Positions 1 to 8,225 of a DNA stretch of 19,293 nucleotides are shown here, piece by piece. This stretch comes from Mesorhizobium sp. (GTDB taxonomy: Bacteria > Pseudomonadota > Alphaproteobacteria > Rhizobiales > Rhizobiaceae). The DNA lies in the NCBI GenBank assembly GCA_019509685.1, contig JAEKLU010000256.1:1-19293 (forward strand). The letters are read 5' to 3'. A model generated the notes under the pieces. That model searched no databases. It saw only the letters and a program-made list of their open reading frames with translations, and was not told where the DNA came from. Each line of letters opens with the position of its first letter. Positions within the stretch are counted from its first letter, which is position 1. Made by a program: the position numbers and the translations under genes.

Positions 1-332
<332 letters not shown>

Positions 333-403
333 CCGGACTTAGCCATACGCAGTGCTGAAGGCCTGTGTTCCCAAAATACTCCGCCTCCCCAGCATTGGCG
401 TAA

Positions 404-448
404 GACCGGCGGCGCGACCGGCATTCCGGAATGCCCGCGCCGCCGGTC
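404..448. repeat. Long inverted repeat / hairpin between convergent genes
   Basis: A perfect 13-bp outer stem pairs 404-416 (GACCGGCGGCGCG) with 436-448. It encloses a 3-nt one-sided bulge (417-419) and a perfect 16-bp palindrome at 420-435 (GGCATTCCGGAATGCC). Together they give about 21 paired positions. No T-run follows on either strand, so it is not a textbook intrinsic terminator. It may stop transcription in both directions, protect mRNA 3' ends, or be a copy of a dispersed palindromic element. Only a genome-wide search would tell these apart. Confidence 0.6.
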
Positions 449-510
449 GATCAAACCACGCCATCTCACGGAATCCGGATCATGGTCCTATCCTGACCGA
501 TGCCGTAGAC

Positions 511-530
511 ACGCCGACCATGGTCGGCGT
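511..530 (+). terminator. Perfect 20-bp palindrome, possible terminator of the upstream dehydrogenase gene
   Basis: ACGCCGACCATGGTCGGCGT is exactly self-complementary. As RNA it could form an 8-bp GC-rich stem with a CATG loop, followed on the + strand by a short TTTG. This would suit a weak Rho-independent terminator about 180 nt after the dehydrogenase stop codon. It could equally be the binding site of a dimeric protein. The symmetry is seen directly; the function is inference. Confidence 0.35.
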
Positions 531-712
531 TTGAAATTGGCGAAGAAGAAGCAGATGCCAGACCAGATGAAGATCATCTCCGTCGCACGGCGCCGCGCGT
601 ATCGCCGCGTCGCGTCGGCATAGATGACGATCACCTTTAAAGTCAGCGGCCAATCGCGTCGCACGCACAGATCCAGCGCGAAGACGGAATGGGCTCGGAA
701 TCGGGATGCAGC

Positions 713-1693
713 TTACTGTGGCACCACTAGCCCCTGCCGCAATCCTGTGGCGACGACCGAGACCCTGAATTTTCCGGCAAGAGCCCGGTCGAATATGGCG
801 CCGACGATGATATCGGCATCGGCGTCGACCTCCTCTCGGATACGCGTCGCGGCCTCATCGACTTCGAACAGCGTCATGTCCATGCCGCCCGAGATCGAGA
901 CCAGCACGCCCTTGGCGCCGATCATCGAGGCTTCGTCGAGAAGCGGGTTTGCGATAGCCGCTTCGGCGGCCTTCTTGGCGCGGTCCTCGCCCGTGGCTTC
1001 CCCGGTACCCATCATGGCGCGGCCCATATCGCGCATCACCGACTTCACATCGGCGAAGTCCAGATTGATCAGCCCCTCCTTGACGATGAGATCGGTGATG
1101 CAGCCGACGCCGGCATAAAGGACGCGATCGGCCATGGCGAAAGCATCCGCGAAAGTCGTCTTGGCGTCGGCGATCCTGAACAGGTTCTGATTCGGAATAA
1201 CGATCACGGTATCGGCGCATTCGCGAAGCCGCTCGATGCCCTCCTCGGCGGCTTGCATGCGGCGTTTTCCTTCGAAGGTGAACGGCTTGGTGACGACCGC
1301 TACCGTCAGGATGCCGGCTGCCCGTGCAGCGTTCGCTATGACGGGCGCGGCACCGGTTCCAGTTCCGCCTCCCATACCGGCGGTCACGAAGCACATATGG
1401 GTTCCGGCAAGGTGATCCTTGATCTCGTCGATCGATTCCTCGGCTGCCGCGCGGCCGACCGCGGGCAGCGATCCGGCGCCCAGGCCTTCCGTGACGTTGG
1501 CCCCCAACTGGATCAGCCGCGATGCTTTCGACATGGTCAGTGCCTGGGCATCGGTGTTGGCGACGATGAATTCCGCCCCCTGCAGATTTTCGGCAATCAT
1601 GTTGTTGACGGCGTTGCCGCCGCCACCGCCGACACCGACAACGGTTATCTTCGGCCGCATTTCCGAGATGACGGGCTTTGCCGCGGTGCTCAT
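713..1693 (-). CDS. ftsZ2: FtsZ2, tubulin-like GTPase lacking linker and C-terminal peptide
   Basis: The product is a cytoplasmic tubulin-family GTPase of 326 residues. It has the N-terminal GTP-binding core with [12 protein letters not shown] (residues 19-30), the tubulin signature GGGTGTGA (108-115), and the synergy loop NLDFAD (210-215) that supplies the catalytic aspartate across the polymer interface. It stops right after the second globular domain. The disordered linker and conserved C-terminal peptide that bind FtsA and ZipA-type partners in full FtsZ (500 or more residues in rhizobia) are absent. Rhizobia, including Sinorhizobium meliloti, are known to carry such a short second FtsZ. 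The start at 1693 has AAGGAG 8 nt upstream. A longer frame to 1759 has no such support. The core looks intact, so it may co-polymerise with or modulate the main FtsZ (inference). Confidence 0.9.
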   Translation of the reverse strand: MSTAAKPVISEMRPKITVVGVGGGGGNAVNNMIAENLQGAEFIVANTDAQALTMSKASRLIQLGANVTEGLGAGSLPAVGRAAAEESIDEIKDHLAGTHMCFVTAGMGGGTGTGAAPVIANAARAAGILTVAVVTKPFTFEGKRRMQAAEEGIERLRECADTVIVIPNQNLFRIADAKTTFADAFAMADRVLYAGVGCITDLIVKEGLINLDFADVKSVMRDMGRAMMGTGEATGEDRAKKAAEAAIANPLLDEASMIGAKGVLVSISGGMDMTLFEVDEAATRIREEVDADADIIVGAIFDRALAGKFRVSVVATGLRQGLVVPQ

Positions 1694-2206
1694 CGTCTTG
1701 TCTCCTTGATCGACAAAAAGTTCATCCCGGAACGCGACGCTTGAACGCGCCAGGCGCAAGAATCAGGTTCTCTCGCCTTGGCGCAGAGAATCAGAGGGTG
1801 AACTTTGCGGCAAGACAAGATGTGGCGCTGGTACCATATGCGCCTACCCGAGGCGACCTCTTGAACGGTCTGCAATGTTTCCAGGATTGGTGAGCCATCC
1901 CAGCAGTGTTGGCTGCGCGTTACCCGGCCTGTAATCGGGCTTGGATGGGAAGTGGCCACGGCCGCAAATGCTCAGCAAGGTCACATCTCGCGAACCGGCG
2001 GAAAATATTACTTGTTTTAGCCAGGTCGATCGGCTTTCATCATCCCGAGGGCACTTCAAGGCGTTGGGTACGGAGATGACGAGTTGGCTTCCGGCAACCG
2101 GGACCCAACATCTGGAATAGTGCGTACGGGTGGGATCGGAATGTCGATCGGCGAAGTTGTTGGACACTCAAAGCGGCGCCGTGCGCGGGAATGGCGCACG
2201 TAAATT
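1694..2206. other. Divergent intergenic region between ftsZ2 and the ABC operon
   Basis: This 513-base region must hold the promoters of ftsZ2 (-) and of the importer operon (+). I see no convincing gene; the open frames on both strands lack recognisable features. A 7-bp inverted repeat, GTTGGGT (2063-2069) with ACCCAAC (2103-2109), encloses a smaller GTTG/CAAC pair and could form a leader structure. I cannot identify a -35/-10 pair with confidence. An in-frame TAA at 2201-2203 lies just before the TTG start of the ATPase gene. Confidence 0.45.
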
Positions 2207-2977
2207 TTGGAACACACTCCACCTTCAGATCGCAAGCCGATCATCGTTGCCGAAGATGTCCGCAAGACCTATCGTTCCAACGATGGCCGCTCGCATCTTG
2301 CCCTGGCTGGCGTCACCGCTGAAATTGGGCGTGGCGAGGTGCTGGTGGTGTTTGGGCCTTCGGGCTCCGGCAAGAGCACCTTCCTTCGCACGCTGAATGC
2401 ATTGGAAACGATCGATTCCGGACGGATCGTCGTGGATGGCGTTGCAGTCTCGGACCCAGGCGCCGACCTCAACAAGTTGCGGTCGGAAGTCGGCATGGTG
2501 TTCCAGCTGTTCAACCTGTTCCAGCATCGCACCGCTCTCGACAATGTCGTGCTGCCGCAAATCGTGGTGCGTCGCCGGCCGCGGGCCGAAGCGTTGCGAC
2601 GGGCGCGTGAACTGCTTGAAAAGGTCGGAATAGGCGATCGTGCCGGCCATTATCCCAGCCAATTGTCAGGAGGACAGCAGCAGCGTGTGGCTATCGCTCG
2701 CGCGCTCGCCATGGACCCGAAGGTGATGTTGTTCGATGAACCGACCTCGGCGCTGGATCCGGAAACCGTCACCGGCATTCTCGATCTGATGAAGGATCTC
2801 GCGGCCGAAGGGATGACGATGGCAGTCGTTACCCACGAGATGGGGTTCGCACGCGAGATCGCCGACAGGATGCTGTTCATGGACGGCGGGTTGATCGTCG
2901 AGGAAGGCAGCCCGCAACAGATTTTCCGCGCGCCGCAGCAAGAGCGAACAAAGGAGTTCCTCAAACAGATACTGTGA
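2207..2977 (+). CDS. Polar amino-acid ABC transporter, ATP-binding protein
   Basis: This is the cytoplasmic ATPase of a polar amino-acid importer (GlnQ/HisP family), 256 residues, the usual length. Walker A is GPSGSGKST (50-58), the Q-loop glutamine is Q100 (VFQLFNLF), the ABC signature is LSGGQQQR (153-160), Walker B is [12 protein letters not shown] (173-184) with catalytic E178, and the switch histidine is H210. The full motif set argues for an active ATPase. The start is unusual. An in-frame TAA lies at 2201, and TTG at 2207 is the only ATG, GTG or TTG start that leaves room for the N-terminal strand before Walker A. No good Shine-Dalgarno sequence precedes it. It opens the operon with the binding protein, permeases and FAD oxidase. 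The transported amino acid cannot be told from the ATPase. Confidence 0.93.
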   Translation: MEHTPPSDRKPIIVAEDVRKTYRSNDGRSHLALAGVTAEIGRGEVLVVFGPSGSGKSTFLRTLNALETIDSGRIVVDGVAVSDPGADLNKLRSEVGMVFQLFNLFQHRTALDNVVLPQIVVRRRPRAEALRRARELLEKVGIGDRAGHYPSQLSGGQQQRVAIARALAMDPKVMLFDEPTSALDPETVTGILDLMKDLAAEGMTMAVVTHEMGFAREIADRMLFMDGGLIVEEGSPQQIFRAPQQERTKEFLKQIL

Positions 2978-3031
2978 CGTGGGAAAATTTTGGAATCACA
3001 ACCAACAAATAACTTCATGGGAGAGAGAAAA

Positions 3032-3844
3032 ATGACACGCAGTTTTGCAAGCAGATTGACTGGGGCCGCCGCAGGTTTGGCAGTCGTATTTGGAGCCTGG
3101 TTCGCCGCCGCGAGTGTCGCGAAAGCCGATGAGATGGACGACATCCTGAAGCGGGGCGAACTGGTCGTGGCCGTACAGACCCAGGGACCGCCGGTCAGTT
3201 TCGTCGACAAGAATGGCGAGCGCACCGGCCTTGCCGTCGAGATCTCCAAACAGATGGCGGCCGATCTCGGCGTCAAGATCGTGTTCCAGGACTATGACTG
3301 GAAGGGCCTCATTCCGGCCCTTCTTGCAGGTAAGGCCGATATGATTGCTGGCGACATGACACCAACGCCGCAACGCGCCTCACAGCTTCTGTTTTCACGG
3401 CCGATGTTCTTCAACGACACGCTGGCCTTTGCCGCCAAGGATTCCCAGTTCAAGACCTGGCAGGATCTCAACAAGGAAGGCGTGACGGTCGCCGCGCTGC
3501 AGGGCAGCACCTATGCCGATGCAGTCAGCAAATATCTCCCGAAGGCGACGCTGAAGGTGTTCGCCGGCGGTGGCCCGGCTGTGGCGCAGACACTCACCAT
3601 GGGCCGCGTCGATGCGATGGTCGGCGGACAGGACTACAATTCGTACGTCCGTCAGTTCGACAACCTCAAGCCGCTTGAAGGGACCATGACGCGCGAGCCG
3701 CTGGCCTTCGCCACCCGTCCCAACGCCTTCCATCTCAAGATGTGGCTCGACAACTACGTCGAGCTGAAGACGGCCGACAATTCGCTGCAGACTTTGCTGG
3801 CCTACTGGTGGACGTCCGACGCCTGGGAGAAGGACCATAAATAA
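3032..3844 (+). CDS. Amino-acid ABC transporter, periplasmic substrate-binding protein (family 3)
   Basis: This 270-residue protein starts with a Sec signal peptide: MTRSFASR, a hydrophobic stretch, and a likely cleavage after AKA at residue 32. The mature part has the family 3 pattern: LVVAVQTQGPPVSFVDKNG near the N-terminus, then W-K-G-LIPALLAGKADMI, and DMTPTPQRA with R115, the arginine that normally holds the ligand's alpha-carboxylate. It should capture an amino acid or opine-like ligand in the periplasm and hand it to the two permeases. The start at 3032 has GGAGAG 6-7 nt upstream. A frame from TTG at 2990 would add 14 residues before the signal peptide and is less likely. The specificity is unknown; the FAD oxidase at the operon end suggests an amino acid or amine. 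Confidence 0.92.
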   Translation: MTRSFASRLTGAAAGLAVVFGAWFAAASVAKADEMDDILKRGELVVAVQTQGPPVSFVDKNGERTGLAVEISKQMAADLGVKIVFQDYDWKGLIPALLAGKADMIAGDMTPTPQRASQLLFSRPMFFNDTLAFAAKDSQFKTWQDLNKEGVTVAALQGSTYADAVSKYLPKATLKVFAGGGPAVAQTLTMGRVDAMVGGQDYNSYVRQFDNLKPLEGTMTREPLAFATRPNAFHLKMWLDNYVELKTADNSLQTLLAYWWTSDAWEKDHK

Positions 3845-3853
3845 CGGCTCTTA

Positions 3854-3884
3854 TCGATCGGCGCAGCGCGATTGCGCCGATCGA
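3854..3884 (+). promoter_or_regulatory. Intercistronic hairpin after the binding-protein gene
   Basis: A perfect 12-bp stem, TCGATCGGCGCA (3854-3865) with its complement at 3873-3884, closes a 7-nt loop. It begins 10 nt after the binding-protein stop codon, and the permease gene starts about 80 nt later. No T-run follows. Hairpins at this place in importer operons are known to protect the 5' segment from exonucleases or to terminate partly, giving more binding protein than permease. That role is inferred from structure and position. Confidence 0.6.
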
Positions 3885-3962
3885 ACTCGTCTGCCTGCAT
3901 CTGCGCCTGAACCCGGCCCGATCGACGGCCTGGGCGATTGAAGTCTTCAAAGCGAAAACCGA

Positions 3963-4658
3963 ATGAACTGGGTTCTCGACTTCTACAATTACCGCATCGT
4001 CGAGCAGTATCTCGGTCGCTTCGCCGAGGGGCTTGAAAATACCCTCATCGCGGCAGCCGTCAGCCTCGGAGCCGCCGTTATTCTCGGCACGATGCTGGCG
4101 CTTTGCCGCATGTCCAGCCGGGCGATCCTATGGCGACCGGCGGCCGGCTACGCGGCATTCATTCTTGCGACTCCGCTGCTGGTGCAGATCTATCTCATCT
4201 ATTACGGGCTGCCGGCCCTAATCCCCGCCGCGGGCCGCTGGAGCGAGCTCACGCTCGGCATCATTGCGCTCTCGCTTCACAACGCGGCCTATATGGGCGA
4301 GATCGTGCGCGGCGGCATCGCATCGGTGCCGCGCGGACAGATCGAGGGCGGCAAGGCGGTAGGCATGTCCTATCTGCAGCGGCTGCGCTACATCGTTCTG
4401 CCTCAGGCATTTGCAAACACACTGCCGCCATTGCTCGGCCAAACCGCGGTGCTTATCAAGGACACCTCGCTTCTTTCGATCATCGCGGTCTTCGATTTTC
4501 TCAGCGCCGGGCTTTTGCTCAACAGCGAAAGAGTTCGGCCAAACGAAAGCTTTCTCACCATCGCCCTCGGCTACCTCGCCATCTATGTCGTGATGCTGAG
4601 CTTGTCATGGGCGGTCAAACGCTGGCTCGCCGGTCCGGCGTGGAACGTGGGGGCGTAG
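3963..4658 (+). CDS. Amino-acid ABC transporter permease, HisM/GlnP type (first)
   Basis: This 231-residue inner-membrane protein has several hydrophobic helices, with strong stretches around residues 25-46, 62-82 and 92-110. The permease coupling loop reads EGGKAVGMSYLQRLRYIVLPQAF (128-150), which contacts the ATPase. The TPLLVQIYLIYYGLP segment is typical of the HisMQ family. It forms a heterodimeric channel with the next permease. The ATG start follows a 118-nt spacer holding the hairpin, and its ribosome binding site is weak. The stop at 4656-4658 is followed after 2 nt by the start of the second permease, which suggests translational coupling. Confidence 0.92.
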   Translation: MNWVLDFYNYRIVEQYLGRFAEGLENTLIAAAVSLGAAVILGTMLALCRMSSRAILWRPAAGYAAFILATPLLVQIYLIYYGLPALIPAAGRWSELTLGIIALSLHNAAYMGEIVRGGIASVPRGQIEGGKAVGMSYLQRLRYIVLPQAFANTLPPLLGQTAVLIKDTSLLSIIAVFDFLSAGLLLNSERVRPNESFLTIALGYLAIYVVMLSLSWAVKRWLAGPAWNVGA

Positions 4659-4660
4659 CG

Positions 4661-5344
4661 GTGCAACATTATCTTGATGTCATGGTCTCGATCCTGCCGT
4701 TTCTGTGGACGGGCTTCGTCCAGACATTCTGGATCTCGCTGGTCGCTATCGCAGCGGGTTCCGTGCTGGGATTCCTGATCGGAGTTGTGCGAAGCCAGCG
4801 AGTGCCTTTGCTGCACCAGCTGTTCGGCCTCTACATCCACGTTTTGCGCGGCACGCCGTTTCTGGTGCAGCTCTATGTCTTCTATTTCGTCATGCCCAAT
4901 ACCGGGATCGAAGTCCTGCAGTGGAGCTCCGAGACAGCCGCCTTCGTCTCGCTCTCGGTCTACACATCCAGCTATGTCGCCGAGATCGTGATGGCAGCGA
5001 TAGATGCGGTGCCGAAGGGGCAATGGGAAGCGGCCACCGCGTTGGGCCTCAGGCGATTGCCCATACTCGGCCTCGTCGTGCTGCCGCAGGCCCTCAAGCT
5101 CGCGGTGCCGCCGATGAGCGGCGTCTACGTCAACATAATCAAGAACACCGCAATATTATCGGTGATCGGCATTTCGGAGCTGACGCGCCAGGGTGAAATC
5201 TCGATCATGCGGTTCCCGCGCGACGTGCTTTTCATCTATGGCGCGATCGCACTGGTCTATTTCGTTTATTGCTATCCAGTCCTGCGTTTCACGCGCTGGG
5301 CGGAGCGCAAAGTCGGCGGCACGCGCGTCGTCAATCTCGATTGA
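4661..5344 (+). CDS. Amino-acid ABC transporter permease, HisQ/GlnP type (second)
   Basis: This 227-residue inner-membrane protein carries the HisMQ-family segments RGTPFLVQLYVFYFVMP (63-79) and the ATPase-coupling loop EAATALGLRRLPILGLVVLPQAL (123-145). I chose GTG at 4661 because it begins 2 nt after the first permease's stop and has a G-rich ribosome binding site (GTGGGGG) 8-9 nt upstream. ATG at 4682 is an alternative. The frame is open far upstream, but that part overlaps the first permease gene and is not real. It is paired with permease one, and its stop is 23 nt before the FAD oxidase gene, so all five genes are likely one transcript. Confidence 0.92.
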   Translation: MQHYLDVMVSILPFLWTGFVQTFWISLVAIAAGSVLGFLIGVVRSQRVPLLHQLFGLYIHVLRGTPFLVQLYVFYFVMPNTGIEVLQWSSETAAFVSLSVYTSSYVAEIVMAAIDAVPKGQWEAATALGLRRLPILGLVVLPQALKLAVPPMSGVYVNIIKNTAILSVIGISELTRQGEISIMRFPRDVLFIYGAIALVYFVYCYPVLRFTRWAERKVGGTRVVNLD

Positions 5345-5367
5345 GCCCTGCGTGGCCGCGGACCATC

Positions 5368-6657
5368 ATGACCCCTTACATAGACACCTACTACAAGCAG
5401 ACACTGTCCTCGGACGCGGCCTATCCTGTTCTGTCTGGCAGGCATAACACGGATGTTTGCATCGTCGGTGGCGGCCTCGCTGGGCTGACAGCCGGCCTCG
5501 AGCTCGCCCGCCGGGGACGCAGCGTGACAGTGCTGGAAGCACGTCGCGTGGCCTGGGGCGCATCCGGCCGCAATGGGGGCTTCGTGTCGCCGGGCTGGGC
5601 AGCACGCGCCAGTCAGATCCAGAAGCGCGTCGGACCCGACCATGCCAAGGCGTTGTATCGCCTGTCGATCGAGGGCGTCGCCATGGTCGAAGATGCAATC
5701 CGCGACCTCGACATTTCCGATGCGCAAGTCACGCCAGGCATTCTGCGCGTGTCACGCTATGAAAACACGAAAGCGCTCGAGGAGCAGCGCGACGAACAGG
5801 AAGCGGAGTACGGGCGCCACTTGCGCCTGCTGGCGCGCGAGGAGGTGCGAGCTTTGCTGTTGTCGAAAAAATATTACCAGGCCCTCTTTGACGCGGCGTC
5901 ATTTCACTTTCATCCGCTGAATTACGCGCGGGCGCTGGCGCGAGAAATCGTCAAGCTGGGCGGTTCCGTCTACGAAGACAGCGCGGTGATGCAAGTCGAT
6001 CTCGCCGGCACGGAAAAGAAATTGCGGACGCCTTCCGGCGAGGTCAGGGCCGCGACCGTTGTGTTCGCGGGCGGCGGCTATACCGACCGCGTTCTGCCCG
6101 CATTGCGCCGCGCCTTCCTGCCGATAGCCACATATGTCGTGCTGAGCGAACTGGCGCCGGAACTGATCGCCACAGCGATCCGGACAAAGGCCGGCATCAG
6201 CGACGGGCGCCGGGCAGGGGACTACTACCGGGCCGTCGACGGCAGGCTGTTGTGGGGCGGCCGCATCACCACCCGCACGACCGATCCCCGCGACATCGCC
6301 GCGGTGATCCGCCGGGAGATCGTCACGACCTACCCGCAGCTGGCGGATCTGAAAATCGAGACGGCATGGTCGGGGCTTATGGCTTACGCTCGACATCTGA
6401 TGCCCTTGATCGGACCGGTAATGCCGAATGTATGGGCCTGTACCGGGTTCGGAGGCCATGGTCTCAACACGACGGCGATTGGCGCGAGGGTGGTTGCCGA
6501 AGCGATTGCGGGTGAAAGCGATCGATACCGCCTGTTCGCGCCCTTCGGATTTGTATGGAATGGCGGACCATTCGGCACCGCGGCGGCGCAACTGACCTAC
6601 TGGGCCTACCAGGGCATGGACTTTCTGCGCGAACGCCGTTCAGCCCATGCGAAATAG
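5368..6657 (+). CDS. FAD-dependent amine/amino-acid oxidase (DAO superfamily, PuuB-like)
   Basis: This 429-residue flavoenzyme of the D-amino-acid oxidase superfamily has the N-terminal dinucleotide fold VCIVGGGLAGLTAGLELARRG (30-50), the acidic end of strand two (LEAR), and then WGASGRNGGF (63-72), a motif typical of gamma-glutamylputrescine oxidase (PuuB/OrdL) relatives. The C-terminal FAD segment GFGGHGLNTTAIGARVVAEAI is present. Such enzymes oxidise amines or amino acids to aldehydes or oxo acids, passing electrons to oxygen or a quinone. It is last in the importer operon, 23 nt after the second permease, so it probably acts on the imported compound. ATG at 5368 begins MTPYIDTYYKQT, a normal family N-terminus; upstream codons overlap the permease. 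The substrate is not predictable. Confidence 0.88.
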   Translation: MTPYIDTYYKQTLSSDAAYPVLSGRHNTDVCIVGGGLAGLTAGLELARRGRSVTVLEARRVAWGASGRNGGFVSPGWAARASQIQKRVGPDHAKALYRLSIEGVAMVEDAIRDLDISDAQVTPGILRVSRYENTKALEEQRDEQEAEYGRHLRLLAREEVRALLLSKKYYQALFDAASFHFHPLNYARALAREIVKLGGSVYEDSAVMQVDLAGTEKKLRTPSGEVRAATVVFAGGGYTDRVLPALRRAFLPIATYVVLSELAPELIATAIRTKAGISDGRRAGDYYRAVDGRLLWGGRITTRTTDPRDIAAVIRREIVTTYPQLADLKIETAWSGLMAYARHLMPLIGPVMPNVWACTGFGGHGLNTTAIGARVVAEAIAGESDRYRLFAPFGFVWNGGPFGTAAAQLTYWAYQGMDFLRERRSAHAK

Positions 6658-6676
6658 CGTTTTCGACGGAAACGCT
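6656..6676. terminator. Hairpin between convergent oxidase genes
   Basis: AGCGTTT (6656-6662) pairs with AAACGCT (6670-6676) around a 7-nt loop, overlapping the TAG stop of the upstream oxidase. It lies between two convergent genes and could terminate transcription in either direction. It has no clear T-run, so the call is tentative. Confidence 0.3.
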
Positions 6677-6706
6677 GCACATGTTCCCGGAGTTGCCTGA
6701 ACCTGG

Positions 6707-7954
6707 TTAGAACCGCCCCGGCGAATAGGGCGCGGGGTCGATATTGGGTGGGTTGCCGGTGACCAGTTCGGCGATCAATCGCCCCGTCGAGCCGCCGCCG
6801 ATCATGCCGGTATGTCCATGTCCGGTGGCGATGTACAGCGAGCGATGTTTCGGCACCTGGCCAATTGCGGGTACGCTATCAGGCAGGGACGGACGATAGC
6901 CCATCCACATCGTCGGTTCCCCTCCGCTCAGATCGGGGAAAAGCGCCTGGGCATGGTCAAGCAGAATCTTGGAGCGCCGCTCGTCGGGCGCAGCTTCAAG
7001 GCCGGCGATCTCGACCGTACCGGCAAGGCGCAGGCCGTGTTCCATCGGCGACAGAGCGAAGCCACGATTCTTCATTTGCACAGGCACTGGCAATTCGATC
7101 GATGGCGAAGGCAGCATCAAATGGTAGCCACGCTCGGTCTCCAGTGGCAGCCTGGCGCCGAGCGGCCCAAGCAACCGGTTCGACCAGGCGCCGGCAGCGA
7201 TCACCACCACATCCGCCTTGCGGTTGGCGGTATTCGTCATCAGCGTATAGCCACCGGCCTCACCGGGGATAATCTTCAGCACGCGCTCCGCCACGAAGAC
7301 GCCGCCGGACTGCCGCACGCCGTCTGCAATGGCCGTGACGAGGCGATGCGGGTTGATCGTATGAGCGTTGTGGGGATAAAGCAGGCCGCGCTTCGCGATG
7401 CCCGAAATGCCTGGCAGCAACCGCTCCAGATCCCGGCGAGACAAAGGTTCGGTGACGACGCCCTGCCGACTGTTGATTTCAGCCGTGATGCGATCGGAAA
7501 GGCCCGGCGCCTCGGTCTCCCAGATCTGGATACCACCCACTTCGCGGATGAGATTTTCAAACGTCGCGCCGCCGACCAAATCGCGATAGCAGGCGAGATT
7601 GCCTGCATGCAGCTCGCACAAGGCGTCGGCGGCCCTGTTGACGCGGTCCATCCTGCCGGCGCGTATCCATCGAAGCAACCAGGGCGCGGCTTTCAGCGCG
7701 TAGGCTGGCCTCAAGACAAGCGGTCCGAGCGGGTTGAGGAGCCAGCCGGGCACTTGCCGCAGCATTCCAGGCATGGCCACGGGCGCGTTGCAATCGTGCC
7801 TGACCATTCCCGCGTTGCCGAAAGACGTTGCGCTGCCGGGAGGCAGAGGATCGATCACTGTTACGTCCAGACCCGCCCGTTTCAGATACAGAGCCGAACT
7901 GACGCCGACAATACCCGCGCCGATGACAACGACGCTTCCACCCGAAACCGGCAT
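6707..7954 (-). CDS. D-amino-acid dehydrogenase, DadA-like FAD oxidoreductase
   Basis: This 415-residue flavoprotein resembles the DadA small-subunit family. The N-terminal FAD fold is VVVIGAGIVGVSSALYLKRAGLDVTVID (8-35), followed by the DadA-like PPGSATSFGNAGMV. Further on come PHNAHTINPHRL, the VIAAGAWS strand, and the C-terminal MWMGYRPSLPDSVPAIG and IATGHGHTGMIGG segments. DadA enzymes oxidise D-amino acids to 2-oxo acids and ammonia, feeding electrons to the quinone pool at the inner membrane. ATG at 7954 has AAGGG 5 nt upstream. The gene is convergent with the importer operon and follows the hydratase gene after 271 nt, so it probably has its own promoter. A hydroxyproline-type or other D-imino-acid substrate is also possible. 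Confidence 0.88.
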   Translation of the reverse strand: MPVSGGSVVVIGAGIVGVSSALYLKRAGLDVTVIDPLPPGSATSFGNAGMVRHDCNAPVAMPGMLRQVPGWLLNPLGPLVLRPAYALKAAPWLLRWIRAGRMDRVNRAADALCELHAGNLACYRDLVGGATFENLIREVGGIQIWETEAPGLSDRITAEINSRQGVVTEPLSRRDLERLLPGISGIAKRGLLYPHNAHTINPHRLVTAIADGVRQSGGVFVAERVLKIIPGEAGGYTLMTNTANRKADVVVIAAGAWSNRLLGPLGARLPLETERGYHLMLPSPSIELPVPVQMKNRGFALSPMEHGLRLAGTVEIAGLEAAPDERRSKILLDHAQALFPDLSGGEPTMWMGYRPSLPDSVPAIGQVPKHRSLYIATGHGHTGMIGGGSTGRLIAELVTGNPPNIDPAPYSPGRF

Positions 7955-8225
7955 GCCGACCCTTACCCAATTGAGCTTGTTGCAAGCGCACGAACGTTCA
8001 TCCGGTAATGATTGTCAAGCAATCGTCGATGCCGCCGGCTTTTACGCCAGGTGCCGTCAACAACGGTCCGATCTGGGCCGGCGCCGTTTCGCGCGCGAAA
8101 TGGGTGGGCGACACGGCGCCGCCGCTCGCCTTGCTCTGAGTCACCAGGCCGGGAGCGCAATCGATGTCTTGGACCTGCAAGCCGCCTTCCGGGCACGAAA
8201 AGAGACGCGACAGGCATCACGAAAC
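7955..8225. other. Intergenic region upstream of the DadA-like gene
   Basis: These 271 bases separate the hydratase gene from the DadA-like gene, both on the minus strand. A 60-codon minus-strand frame (7998-8180) with a TTG start shows no family I recognise, and I do not call it. A nested GC-rich palindrome lies here: GGCGCCG (8080-8086) pairs with CGGCGCC (8114-8120) and encloses the perfect 14-bp palindrome TTTCGCGCGCGAAA (8087-8100). It could end the upstream catabolic transcript. Confidence 0.35.

Larger units (their letters stand above)
333..712. other. Gene-free intergenic stretch with two palindromes
   Basis: This 380-base gap separates the 3' ends of two convergent genes. I see no convincing gene. 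The open frames here lack family resemblance and ribosome binding sites. A 22-codon ATG frame at 555-623 encodes a very basic peptide but has no other support. The stretch holds a long imperfect hairpin (404-448) and a perfect 20-bp palindrome (511-530), listed separately. These are likely to act in transcription termination or mRNA protection. Confidence 0.5.

Noticed and set aside
555..623. A 22-codon ATG frame encoding a very basic peptide (MPDQMKIISVARRRAYRRVASA in short pieces)
   Set aside because: It has only a weak purine-rich stretch upstream, no recognisable family and no supporting context; short frames like this are expected by chance in GC-rich DNA.
2063..2109. A nested inverted repeat GTTGGGT/ACCCAAC upstream of the ABC operon, considered as a riboswitch or attenuator
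   Set aside because: The stems are short (7 and 4 bp) with a long spacer. There is no terminator stem and no similarity to a riboswitch class I know.
4103..4660. A long upstream extension of the second permease frame
   Set aside because: It runs through the first permease gene, which is clearly real. The extension is rich in Arg and His and has no permease features.
7998..8180. A 60-codon minus-strand frame between the hydratase and DadA-like genes, with GGAAGG near a TTG
   Set aside because: No family features, a rare start codon with too short a spacing, and it overlaps a GC-rich palindrome. It is more likely non-coding.
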